DNA of 64,000 nucleotides from RGDT01 sp964630925 (GTDB lineage Bacteria; Planctomycetota; Planctomycetia; Gemmatales; Gemmataceae), in NCBI GenBank assembly GCA_964630925.1, contig CAZVZK010000017.1, positions 38,701-102,700 on the forward strand. Direction: 5' to 3'. Position numbers and translations under genes: made by a program. Each line of letters starts with the position of its first letter. The stretch's first letter is position 1. Of this stretch, positions 1-8,003 are shown one piece after another. The notes under the pieces are model-generated. The model did not search any database, was not told where the DNA came from, and was given only the letters and a program-made list of their open reading frames with translations.

Positions 1-1
1 C

Positions 2-1153
2 GACTCCCTGGCCGCCTTCGTCGTCCGCAAGGACGCCCCGGCGGCCTTCCTCGATCTGGGGCCGGCACGCCCCGTCGAGGAGGCGGTCTCGGCCTGGCGC
101 CGCGCCGCCGAGGAGGGCCGCGACCCCGCCGCGCCCGGCGCCCGCCTGCGCAAGCTCCTGTGGGATCCCCTGGCGAAACACGTCGAGGGGGCGAAGGTCG
201 TCCTCGTCTCGCCCGACGGCGCGCTGGGCAAACTGCCCTTCGCCGCCCTGCCGGGCGCGAAGGCGGGGTCATTCCTGCTGGAGGAGGTGCCCCTCGCCGT
301 CCTGCCCATCCCGCAAGCGCTGCCGGGCCTGCTCGCGCCGGCCGCCGCGGGCAAGCCGTCGCTGCTGGCGGTGGGCGGCGTGGACTTCGGCGGTGACGGC
401 CCGTGGCAGTCCTTGCCGGCCACCGGCCCCGAGGCCCGCGCCGTCGCGGCCAGGTTCTCCGGGGCCGTCACGAGCATCACCGGCGGCAAGGCGGGCCGCG
501 AGGCCGTCCGCCAGGCGCTGCCGAAATCGCGGTACGCCCACCTCGCGACGCACGGCTTCTTCGCCCCGGAGAGGATGCGTTCCGCCCTGGAGCCGAAGGG
601 CGGCAGGCCGTTCAGCCTCCTGGCACGCGAGGGGGCCGCCGGCGTCAACCCCGGCCTGCTCTCCGGCCTCGTCCTCGCCGGCGCCAACAGGCCCGGCGGC
701 GAGGCCGATTCCGTCCTGACCGCGGCGGAGATCGCGGAGCTGGACCTGTCTCGGCTGGAGCTGGCGGTGCTGAGTGCCTGCCAGACGGGCCTCGGCAAGG
801 AGGCGGCCGGAGAGGGCATGTTGGGGCTGCAACGCGCGTTCGCGGCCGCGGGGTGCAAGTCCGTTGTGTCATCCCTGTGGAGCGTGGATGATGCGGCGAC
901 GGCGGTCCTCATGGAACGCTTTTACCTCCACCTGTGGGAGAAGAAGCTCTCGAAGCTCGAATCCCTGCGTCAGGCGCAGCTCGACGTGATGCGCAACCCC
1001 GCGTTGGTCGAGACGAAGGCCAGGGATCTCGCCTCGCTGCGTGGCGTCCGCGGCGTCGGCAAGGCGGGCGAGCGGATCGTGTCCGGCAAGCCCGAGAGGC
1101 GCAGCCCGCCGGCGTGGTGGGCCGCATTCGTCCTCAGCGGCGATTGGCGATGA
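2..1153 (+). CDS. CHAT-domain protein, C-terminal part (5' end outside window)
   Basis: The reading frame is open from base 2 and ends at a TGA at 1151-1153, leaving the last 383 residues of a larger protein. These residues make up a CHAT (caspase HetF-associated with TPR) domain. The predicted catalytic dyad is visible: the His of HLATHGFF (about 551) and the Cys of LSACQTGLG (779-781). The C-terminus ends in WWAAFVLSGDWR, as in the complete TPR-CHAT protein at 51265-54690. Stretches such as LLAVGGVDFG, LPATGPEA and LSGLVLAGANRP are shared between the two, so they are close paralogues. From that paralogue I infer a missing N-terminal TPR region and signal peptide. Substrate unknown; CHAT proteins are cysteine peptidases in some characterised cases. 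Confidence 0.9.
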   Translation, partial: DSLAAFVVRKDAPAAFLDLGPARPVEEAVSAWRRAAEEGRDPAAPGARLRKLLWDPLAKHVEGAKVVLVSPDGALGKLPFAALPGAKAGSFLLEEVPLAVLPIPQALPGLLAPAAAGKPSLLAVGGVDFGGDGPWQSLPATGPEARAVAARFSGAVTSITGGKAGREAVRQALPKSRYAHLATHGFFAPERMRSALEPKGGRPFSLLAREGAAGVNPGLLSGLVLAGANRPGGEADSVLTAAEIAELDLSRLELAVLSACQTGLGKEAAGEGMLGLQRAFAAAGCKSVVSSLWSVDDAATAVLMERFYLHLWEKKLSKLESLRQAQLDVMRNPALVETKARDLASLRGVRGVGKAGERIVSGKPERRSPPAWWAAFVLSGDWR

Positions 1154-1163
1154 GGGCCCATCG

Positions 1164-1607
1164 ATGCGAGAACATTTCACCCGCCTGATCCGCGCGATGG
1201 CCTGGGCCGACGAACGGGCCCTCGCCGCCATCCGCGCCGCGGACAACCCCGAGGCCTTGCGTCTGTTCGCCCACGCCCTGGGCGCCGAGGAGGTGTGGCT
1301 CTCGCGCGTCGAGGGCCGCCCGGCGACGCTCGCCGTCTGGCCCGACCTCACCATCGAGCAGGCCGCCGAGGCGTCCGCACGCAACGCCGCCGGCTGGCTT
1401 GCCCTGGTCGAACGCCAGCCCGACGACGCCTGGGGGCGGCCCATCACCTACCGCACTACGGCGGGCGACGAGCTCCAGACCGCCCTGTCGGACATCGTGA
1501 CGCACGTCGTCATCCACGGGGCGTACCATCGCGGCCAGGTCGCGCGCGTCCTCGGGCCGGCCAGCGTCGGCACGGATTTCATCATCTTCACCCGCGAGGC
1601 CGGGTGA
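1164..1607 (+). CDS. DinB-like four-helix-bundle protein
   Basis: A 147-residue protein of the DinB/YfiT superfamily. The metal-ligand histidines typical of the fold are present: one in LFAHALGAEE and two in HVVIHGAYHRGQ. Family members are either thiol-dependent S-transferases or damage-induced proteins of unknown function; nothing here identifies the substrate. The ATG at 1164 is preferred over the upstream in-frame starts, which would lie inside the CHAT gene; it begins 10 bp after that gene's stop and gives the normal family length. Confidence 0.85.
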   Translation: MREHFTRLIRAMAWADERALAAIRAADNPEALRLFAHALGAEEVWLSRVEGRPATLAVWPDLTIEQAAEASARNAAGWLALVERQPDDAWGRPITYRTTAGDELQTALSDIVTHVVIHGAYHRGQVARVLGPASVGTDFIIFTREAG

Positions 1608-1624
1608 CGGCCAGGAGGAACACC

Positions 1625-2944
1625 ATGCGGCGCATCCGGGTCGGCAACGGCGGCGGCTTTTGGGGCGACAATTCCGACGCGCCGGTGCTGCTCGCCGACG
1701 CCGGCGATCTCGATTACCTCACCGTCGAGTACCTCGCCGAGCTGACCATGTCCATCCTCGCGCTCCAGAAGCAGCGCGACCCCGAGGCCGGCTTCGCGAC
1801 GGACTTCATCGAACTGCTCCCGCGGCTCAAAGGCCACCCCACGCTCAAGATCGTCACCAACGCCGGCGGCATGAACCCCGCCGCCTGCGCCCGCCGCGCC
1901 AGGGCGATCCTCCCCGACGCCGCCATCGCCACGGTCAGCGGCGACGACCTTCTGCCGCGCCTCGACGATCTGCTCGCCGCCGGACATCCGTTCCTGAACA
2001 TGGACACGGGCGCCCCGCTGTCGAGCGTCCGCGAGAAGGTGGTCAGTGCGAACGCCTACGTCGGCAGCGCCCCCATCGCCGAGGCGCTGGGGATGGGGGC
2101 GCGCATCGTCATCACGGGCCGCGTCGCCGACGCCTGCCTCACCGTCGGCCCGGCGCTGTACGAATTCGGCTGGCGCGCCGACGACTGGGACAGGGCCGCG
2201 TCGGCCACCGTGGCGGGCCATCTGATCGAGTGCGGCGCCCAGGCGACGGGCGGGCTGTGGTGCAACTGGCGGGAGGCGGACCTCGCCGAGGTGGGATACC
2301 CCATCGCCGATCTGGCGGAGGACGGCTCCTTCGTCCTGACGAAGCCGCCCGGCTCGGGCGGCGCGGTCAACGTCGAGACTGCCGCGGAGCAGCTCCTCTA
2401 CGAGGTCGGCGACCCGGCGGCCTACCTCACCCCGGACGTGGTGGCCGACTTCACCAGCGTGAAGTTGACGCGGGCCGGCCCGGACGCGGTGGCCGTGACG
2501 CCGGCGCGGGGCCGGCCCGCGCCGGACACGCTCAAGGTGTCCATCGCCTACCGGGACGGCTGGGCGTCGTCGGGGACGCTGGTGATCGCCGGGCCGAGGG
2601 CCGCCGACAAGGCGCGGGCGTGCGCCGAGATGGTGCGCCGCCGGCTGATCCGCGCCGGCGCCTTGCCGCAGGCATTCCACGTCGAGTGCCTGGGCGCCGG
2701 CGACAGCCTGCCGGGCGTGTTACCTGCCGTGGACGCGCCGGAGGTGGTGCTGCGGATCGCGGTGCGCGACCCGCGCAAGGCCGTGGTGGAGCGATTCGGC
2801 CGCGAGCTGGCCCCTCTGGTGACGAGCGGCCCGCCCGGCGTCACGGGCTACACGACGGGACGCCCGTCGCCGCGCGAGGTGTTCGCGTACTGGCCGGCGC
2901 TGGTGGCGCGCGAGGTGGTGAGCCCGGAAGTGCGGATGGCGTAA
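1625..2944 (+). CDS. AtuA-family (DUF1446) protein
   Basis: A 439-residue member of the acyclic terpene utilisation AtuA family. The diagnostic N-terminal block is intact: IRVGNGGGFWGD, then a glycine-rich IVTNAGGMNPAACA region. AtuA itself belongs to acyclic terpene (citronellol/geraniol) degradation, but most DUF1446 proteins have no assigned reaction. A good Shine-Dalgarno (AGGAGG) sits 6 nt before the ATG at 1625. It is 17 bp downstream of the DinB-like gene on the same strand, so the two are probably co-transcribed. No other terpene-catabolism genes are nearby, so the pathway role is open. Confidence 0.85.
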   Translation: MRRIRVGNGGGFWGDNSDAPVLLADAGDLDYLTVEYLAELTMSILALQKQRDPEAGFATDFIELLPRLKGHPTLKIVTNAGGMNPAACARRARAILPDAAIATVSGDDLLPRLDDLLAAGHPFLNMDTGAPLSSVREKVVSANAYVGSAPIAEALGMGARIVITGRVADACLTVGPALYEFGWRADDWDRAASATVAGHLIECGAQATGGLWCNWREADLAEVGYPIADLAEDGSFVLTKPPGSGGAVNVETAAEQLLYEVGDPAAYLTPDVVADFTSVKLTRAGPDAVAVTPARGRPAPDTLKVSIAYRDGWASSGTLVIAGPRAADKARACAEMVRRRLIRAGALPQAFHVECLGAGDSLPGVLPAVDAPEVVLRIAVRDPRKAVVERFGRELAPLVTSGPPGVTGYTTGRPSPREVFAYWPALVAREVVSPEVRMA

Positions 2945-3250
2945 GGCGTTCTCGGCGTGTGCCGGCATGAGCACGATCGTCCCCGGACCGGACAGCGGGC
3001 ATGGGCCTCACCTTTCACGACACGATGACCTTGGGACAACGGCATCTTGATTCGGGGTACAAACTCGATGTCCAGGGAAACAGCACGACCCCGGCCTCCG
3101 CGGCCGATGCCGTGATCCGGTACGAGATGGCGGCGGCGTCGACGCACGCAGTTGTCTACCGGGGGATGTGTCGGCAGATCGGGGTCACGTCACACCGCTG
3201 ACGCCGCGGGCCCTCATCGGGAGGGCGCGGTGTCTCGCCCTCCCGTTGGG
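2945..3250. other. Intergenic region without a supported gene
   Basis: 306 bp between two convergent genes. A 66-codon plus-strand frame (3001-3201) exists but has no ribosome-binding site and matches nothing I recognise. No repeat or clear terminator hairpin was seen. Confidence 0.5.
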
Positions 3251-3826
3251 TCACCGCTTGGGGCCGGCGGTGAACTCCTTGACCTTCTTGTCCTTGAGCA
3301 GCGCGTCCAACGCCTCCTTGGCGAGGGCGGCGGCGGCCTTGTTCGTCGAGAGGTCGGCGACCTCCCCCGGCAGGTCGAGCTTGCGCTGCTCGAACTTCGG
3401 CGGGTCGGCGGTCATGTCAACCAGGAGGACGCGCCCCTTGGAGAGATCAACCGCCTTGCCCCCCACCGTGAACGTCTCGGCCTTCGGCTTCTTCGACTTG
3501 GCGTCGAGGGTGATGGTGTAGACGAGCGGCAGGGCCTTCCCGTCGATGGTGAGGGCGTGCTTGGCGGTGCCCGTGAGGGCCTCGGCGGTCACGTCCTCGT
3601 TGGACTCGGTCTTGCCCTCGCCGGGCCAGCGGTGCTTGAGGACGAGGAAGTAGGCGAGCTGGCGCTTGCCGGCGCCGGCCTGGACGGTGGCGAAGGCCGA
3701 GCCGGGCTCGCCCTCGCGGAGGACGATGGCCCCCGCCTGCAGGCTGAGGTCGTCCGACTTCGAGCCGGCGGTGCCCTGGATCAGCTCGTTCTTGTCGGCG
3801 AGCAGGAGGAGGAAGAGCGCGAGCAT
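3251..3826 (-). CDS. Small secreted hypothetical protein
   Basis: 191 residues beginning with a short, very hydrophobic leader (MLALFLLLLADKNE), suggesting export. The remainder is a mixed, lysine-rich soluble domain with no motif I can assign. A GGAGGG ribosome-binding site lies 7 nt before the ATG, which supports the start. The gene is isolated: the palindromic element at 3852-4045 separates it from the next minus-strand gene. No function proposed. Confidence 0.7.
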   Translation of the reverse strand: MLALFLLLLADKNELIQGTAGSKSDDLSLQAGAIVLREGEPGSAFATVQAGAGKRQLAYFLVLKHRWPGEGKTESNEDVTAEALTGTAKHALTIDGKALPLVYTITLDAKSKKPKAETFTVGGKAVDLSKGRVLLVDMTADPPKFEQRKLDLPGEVADLSTNKAAAALAKEALDALLKDKKVKEFTAGPKR

Positions 3827-3851
3827 GCGGGAGCCCTCCGATGTGTGGGAA

Positions 3852-4045
3852 CTACCTCACCCCCTAACCCCCTCTCCGAAGCGGAGAGGGGGGATCGTCA
3901 GAGCATCGATTTCAGCGGTGTGGTACTTTGAGCCGCCCCTGTTGGGCCGAGCGAATCAAGAGGGCCGCACACCTCGCCTCCGCCCAGGCGATGATCTTGC
4001 GATCCCCCCTCTCCGCTTCGGAGAGGGGGTTAGGGGGTGAGGTAG
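3852..4045. repeat. Long palindromic element with 46-bp perfect inverted repeats
   Basis: The 46-bp arms at 3852-3897 and 4000-4045 are exact reverse complements, separated by 102 bp. Each arm also contains its own hairpin, an 11-bp stem (CCCCCTCTCCG) with a 3-nt loop. The layout resembles a small non-autonomous mobile element or a double terminator. It fills most of the space between the rhomboid-like gene (ends 4078) and the secreted hypothetical (starts 3826), both on the minus strand. No coding sequence inside. Confidence 0.9.
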
Positions 4046-4077
4046 CGTCACCCTCATCCTATCAAGTAGCGTCACCA

Positions 4078-5004
4078 TTACCGCCGGCGTGCCCGCTCAC
4101 TCGCCGCGTGAAGGATGTCCCACTCCGCCCGCGTCAGGCTGTCCTTGCCCTCGCGGGCCATCTTCGCCAGCACGGCATCGACACGCGGGTCCTCCGGCGC
4201 ACTCGCCGCAGGCCGGTACGGGCGCGGGCCGGGCCGGCCCTCGGGGCCGCTCTCCCCCAGCGCCTGCCACAGGCCCCTGAGCCGCCAGCGGTTCACGACG
4301 TACAGCGCGGCGAACGCCGCCCCGCCGGCGAGCATCGCGGGATGTTCGCCCGTGCGCAGCCCGAGGAGGAACAGGCCGAGGGACAGCACGGCGTAGACGG
4401 CCGCGATGCCCCACGTCGGCACGCGCATCCGCCCGATGTAGGTCACCGGATATCGCATGGCCGCCGCGACGAGGAACGCGAAGATCACGCCCGAGGGGCT
4501 GGCGTAGACCGCCGCCGGCGGGCCGAAGTTCGGCAGCAGCAGGACCGCCGCGACGGCGAAGGCGTTGCCGGCCACGCCGGCGGCGCAGCCGAAGAGGAAC
4601 GCCTCGCCGCCGCCGGAATCCCGTTCCATCGCCCGCCCGACGAGCCAGTAGACGGCCACGTTCCAGATCACCAGGAAGTACATGCCCCAGGCCACGTCGG
4701 GCAGCGGCGGGTGGTGCAGCACCGACGACGTGAGGAGCCGCCACACCTGGCCGCGCAGGGCCGAGGCCGGCTCCAGAGACAGGTCGCGCGTGAACGGGCC
4801 GACGAGCCACGCACGGATCTTGGGGTCGGCGAGGGCCTCGGCCGGCGTCTCGCGCAGAGCGATGAGGCCGCCGCCGTGGCTGCACGCCTGGAGGATGAAC
4901 ACCAGTACCAGCGCGAACGCCATCAGGTTCGTCAGCGGGTTGGGGCTGTATCCCGTGAAGGCCGGGCCGTCATCGTCATCACAGCCGCGCCCGAACATCG
5001 ACAT
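4078..5004 (-). CDS. Rhomboid-family intramembrane serine protease-like protein
   Basis: 308 residues with an N-terminal cytoplasmic stretch, about six hydrophobic helices, and a soluble C-terminus. The serine motif (SPSGVIFAF) matches the rhomboid GxSG position, though the first Gly is replaced by Ser. No His-containing last-helix motif is obvious, so it may be a catalytically weakened member. The C-terminal 35 residues (VDAVLAKMAREGKDSLTRAE) match the small tail domain common on planctomycete and Bacteroidetes rhomboids. The start at 5004 is chosen because a GGGAGG site precedes it by about 5 nt; upstream extension of the frame is a shadow of the opposite strand. Confidence 0.8.
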   Translation of the reverse strand: MSMFGRGCDDDDGPAFTGYSPNPLTNLMAFALVLVFILQACSHGGGLIALRETPAEALADPKIRAWLVGPFTRDLSLEPASALRGQVWRLLTSSVLHHPPLPDVAWGMYFLVIWNVAVYWLVGRAMERDSGGGEAFLFGCAAGVAGNAFAVAAVLLLPNFGPPAAVYASPSGVIFAFLVAAAMRYPVTYIGRMRVPTWGIAAVYAVLSLGLFLLGLRTGEHPAMLAGGAAFAALYVVNRWRLRGLWQALGESGPEGRPGPRPYRPAASAPEDPRVDAVLAKMAREGKDSLTRAEWDILHAASERARRR

Positions 5005-5103
5005 CGGCACCTCCCGCTTCTGGCCTTGGCCCGATGGAGATGCTATCAAGGCGGCATCGGGCGGGCACCTCGCCGCCCGTGAACCTCTTCCGGGGATCAC
5101 CGC

Positions 5104-6354
5104 ATGCCCGCCGTCCGCTCGGCACTCGCCGCCCTCGCCACGCTCGCCGCCGTCGCCGCCCTCGCCTGGGTCGGGCCGTCCGCCCCCGACGACGGCACCG
5201 GCAAGCACCCGGCCCTGGCCGACCCGCCGAGGTGGTACAAGGGCAACCTGCACACGCACTCGCTGTGGAGCGACGGCGACGACTTCCCCGAGATGATCGC
5301 CGACTGGTACCGCCGCCAGGGCCACCACTTCCTGGCCCTCACCGAGCACAACGTCCTCGCCGAGGGCCAGAAGTGGGTGCCGGCGGCCAACAAGGGCAAC
5401 CGCGCCGAGGCTGTCCGCAAGTACGCCGCACGCTTCGGCACCGACTGGGTGCAGACGCGCAAGGGGGCCAAGGGCGGCGAGGAGGTGCGCCTCAAGCCGC
5501 TGTCGGAATTCCGCAGCCTGCTGGAGCAGCCGGGCCGGTTCCTGCTCATCCCCGCCGAGGAGGTCACGGGCGCCCACGGCAAGCTGCCGGTCCACATGAA
5601 CGCCCTCAACATCCGCGAAGTCATCAAGCCGGCGAAGGCCGACAGCGTCGGCGAGATGGTGCGTGTCAACCTGCGCGTCAGCGCCGAGCAGTCGAAGAAG
5701 GCGGGGCGGCCCCTGCTGACGTTCCTCAACCACCCGAACTTCGGCTGGGGCGTCAACGCCGCCGACCTCAAGTCCGTGGACGAGCTGTCGTTCTTCGAGG
5801 TGTACAACGGCCATCCCGGCGTCCGCAACGCCGGCGACAAGGACCACCTCTCGACGGAGGCCATCTGGGACGCCGTGCTGACGCACCGGCTCTCGCGCAA
5901 GGAAGGGAAGCCCCTGTACGGCCTCGCCACGGACGACGCCCATCATTACCACAACATGGCCTTCGGGCAGTCGAACCCGGGCCGCGGCTGGGTCATGGTG
6001 CGGGCGCCGCACCTGACCGCCGAGGCCATCCTCGCCGCCCTGGAGGCCGGGCGATTCTACTCCACCTCCGGGGTCATCCTCGATGACGTGATCGCGGACA
6101 AGGATGGGCTGAAACTCAAGATCAGGCCGGCGGCCGGCGTGACGTTCAAGACCGAGTTCATCACGGCGGAGCGCGGCGAGGCCGCCGGCGTGGCGGCCAC
6201 GGCCGACGGCCTGGAGCCGGCCTACAAGCTGACCGGCAAGGAGCTGTACGTGCGGGCGCGGGTGACCGGCTCGCGGCGGCACCCGAACCCGTCCGCGAAG
6301 GGCGAGTATGAGATGGCGTGGACGCAGCCGGTCACTCCTTCGCCGACTCCTTGA
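5104..6354 (+). CDS. Secreted PHP-domain (CehA/McbA-like) metallohydrolase
   Basis: 416 residues with an N-terminal signal peptide (hydrophobic 5-25). A PHP fold follows: GNLHTHSLWSDGDD is the first metal-binding motif, LALTEHN the second, and LATDDAHHYHN a later one. This is the pattern of CehA/McbA-type phosphoesterases and carbamate hydrolases, which use a multinuclear metal centre. The substrate cannot be read from sequence; the export signal points to the periplasm. The 3' end overlaps the convergent methyltransferase gene by 23 bp. Confidence 0.88.
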   Translation: MPAVRSALAALATLAAVAALAWVGPSAPDDGTGKHPALADPPRWYKGNLHTHSLWSDGDDFPEMIADWYRRQGHHFLALTEHNVLAEGQKWVPAANKGNRAEAVRKYAARFGTDWVQTRKGAKGGEEVRLKPLSEFRSLLEQPGRFLLIPAEEVTGAHGKLPVHMNALNIREVIKPAKADSVGEMVRVNLRVSAEQSKKAGRPLLTFLNHPNFGWGVNAADLKSVDELSFFEVYNGHPGVRNAGDKDHLSTEAIWDAVLTHRLSRKEGKPLYGLATDDAHHYHNMAFGQSNPGRGWVMVRAPHLTAEAILAALEAGRFYSTSGVILDDVIADKDGLKLKIRPAAGVTFKTEFITAERGEAAGVAATADGLEPAYKLTGKELYVRARVTGSRRHPNPSAKGEYEMAWTQPVTPSPTP

Positions 6355-7258
6355 TCGTCCACAGGTAGAGCGTGTGGTCCGACTCGCGCTTGTGGTCGTT
6401 GAAGGCCTTGTGGGTCTTCTTGTCGTCGTGCTTCCACGATCCGATGCCGAAGTCGAGGGAGACGACACGCGCGCCGGGCTTGAGCGTCTTGCGGAAAAGC
6501 GGCTCGAGGCGGGCGCTGAGGTCCTCGCCGAGGTAGATGAACACGACATCGGCGTGCGACACGTCCTTCATCTTGAGGGCGTCCTCGACCTTGAACTCGG
6601 CCCTGTCGGCGACGCCCTCCTTCAGGGCGTTCTCCTGGCACAGCTTGACGAGGTCGGGGTTGATGTCCAGCCCGATGCCCTTCTTGGCCTTGAACTCCTT
6701 GAGGGCGGTGATGATGAGGCGGCCGTCGCCGCAGCCGATGTCCATCACCGTGTCCTTCTCGGTGACCTTGGCCAGCAGGCAGGCCTCGCGCATGAGGGAT
6801 CGGGGGGACGGGTAGAAGATGGGCTCGTACCAGTCGGGCGTCTCCTTGTCCTCGACGTTGAAATCGACGGTCACCTTCTTGCCGGGCGGCAGTTTGACGA
6901 GCTTCTTCCGCACGGTCTTGGAGTAGGGGACGGGGTAGAAGGTCATGACGACCTCCACGGTGTCCTTTCCGGGGGCGGGGGTCACGGTGAGCGTGATCTT
7001 CTCCTTCGGCTTGGGCTTGGGCTCGGTGAAGTCCTTGCCGTCGATCTTCAGCGAGTACAGGCGCGGCGGGCTGGAATCGGGACGCTCCACGTACTCCGGG
7101 ACGAGGACGGTGAGGTCGGCCTTCTCCGGCTCGCCGGGGCCGGGCGGGGGCGGGGTGTCCCGGCACCCCGCCGACAGGGCGAGCAGGGCGGCGAGAGACA
7201 CGGCGGTCAAGCGGTCCACGAGGGTGCATCTCCAGTTGTCCGGGCGTGGCGTTGCCAT
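6332..7258 (-). CDS. Exported SAM-dependent methyltransferase-like protein (copy 1)
   Basis: 308 residues. The leader contains LLALSAGC, a plausible lipobox. A beta-rich region follows (about 45-140, containing RLYSLKIDGKDF), then a class I methyltransferase domain with motif I VMDIGCGDGRLII, an acidic post-I residue (GLDINPDLV) and motif IV-like VFIYLGEDLS. An export signal on a SAM-binding fold is unusual because SAM is cytoplasmic. A close paralogue lies at 11333-12208 on the same strand. Either the domain has lost SAM use, or the leader is a membrane anchor with a cytoplasmic catalytic part. Confidence 0.85.
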   Translation of the reverse strand: MATPRPDNWRCTLVDRLTAVSLAALLALSAGCRDTPPPPGPGEPEKADLTVLVPEYVERPDSSPPRLYSLKIDGKDFTEPKPKPKEKITLTVTPAPGKDTVEVVMTFYPVPYSKTVRKKLVKLPPGKKVTVDFNVEDKETPDWYEPIFYPSPRSLMREACLLAKVTEKDTVMDIGCGDGRLIITALKEFKAKKGIGLDINPDLVKLCQENALKEGVADRAEFKVEDALKMKDVSHADVVFIYLGEDLSARLEPLFRKTLKPGARVVSLDFGIGSWKHDDKKTHKAFNDHKRESDHTLYLWTIKESAKE

Positions 7259-7331
7259 CGGGGCAATTTAGCGGCGCCGTCCCGCCACGGCCAATCGGGG
7301 ATCGCCCCCTCCCGGGGTGGTCGATAGCTTG

Positions 7332-7689
7332 ATGGTGAACCGCCCCACACCGGAAGTGGCCCCAGGAACGCCCCGAAGTGCCCGAATTGCAGCGCCAGCC
7401 TGTCCGCAAATGAGCGGCGGGACGGCTGGGGATCGCCCAGCTCGTCCTGCTGTCGTCACGAGGGCAGCCGCTGGGCAAGGTGGCGGCGGGGACGCGCATC
7501 ATCAACCTCGATGGCTCCACCCCAGGCCTCGTCGGGGCCATCCTCCTGCGCGGGCTCGTGCCGGTTCTGACCGCCATCGTCCCGTGCGTCGGCGCCATCT
7601 TCGGCCTCGCCGACCAGATCTACATCTTCAACGCCGGCCGCCGACGCCTCGCCGATCACATCGCCGGCACGCGCGTCGTCGAAGTGTGA
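7332..7689 (+). pseudogene. RDD-family membrane protein remnant
   Basis: The frame ending at 7689 (readable from 7414, after a TGA at 7411) encodes the second half of an RDD domain: QLVLLSSRGQPLGKVAAGTR, then hydrophobic helices, then RRRLADHIAGTRVVEV. The first helix and the RDD signature are absent. Just upstream, in a different frame, KCPNCSASLSANERR resembles the zinc-ribbon N-terminus common in planctomycete RDD proteins; an ATG at 7332 lies in yet another frame. I read this as one gene broken by an internal deletion and at least one frameshift. A short functional RDD fragment starting at the GTG at 7480 cannot be excluded. Confidence 0.6.
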
Positions 7690-8003
7690 GGCGGGCGTCG
7701 TGCGGGGGGCTCAGGCTCGGGGTGACGGTGATGCCGCCGTACGAGCTCCGGGCCATCGACGCGCTGGTAACGAGCTACGGTGACGCGATGCCGATCATCT
7801 GAGCGGCGTTCTCCGTAGTTGGGTAGCCGTTCACCCGACCTGTGGGGTTAGACAAAATGAGACGTGGAGGGCGGCCACGGCACGGGAGTGGGTGGCCTGA
7901 CCACCGGCCCTGCAATGCAAATTCCGCCAGGAATTTGCATTTCAGGGGGTGCCTGGGGGGGTGCAATGCAATGCAATCCGCACCACCCGGCCATCCCACC
8001 TGT
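7690..8003. other. Intergenic region with a strong hairpin
   Basis: 314 bp between the RDD remnant and the end of the oxidoreductase gene. It holds short open fragments with no recognisable product, the hairpin at 7914-7941, and a run of GCAAT repeats at 7961-7977. It may be decayed coding sequence. Confidence 0.5.
7914..7941. repeat. 12-bp perfect hairpin
   Basis: AATGCAAATTCC pairs exactly with GGAATTTGCATT across a 4-nt loop (GCCA). It is AT-rich in a GC-rich context and lies about 60 bp downstream of the minus-strand oxidoreductase stop, so it could act as a terminator for that gene, although no U-run follows. Confidence 0.6.

Noticed and set aside
3001..3201. 66-codon plus-strand ORF
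   Set aside because: No ribosome-binding site, no homology recognised, intergenic position.
4078..6549. 823-codon minus-strand frame
   Set aside because: Only its first part (to 5004) is a real gene; the rest is antisense to the PHP hydrolase.
7411..7413. TGA before the RDD fragment as a second selenocysteine codon
   Set aside because: Upstream coding potential is in another frame and there is no redox motif; a pseudogene explains it better.
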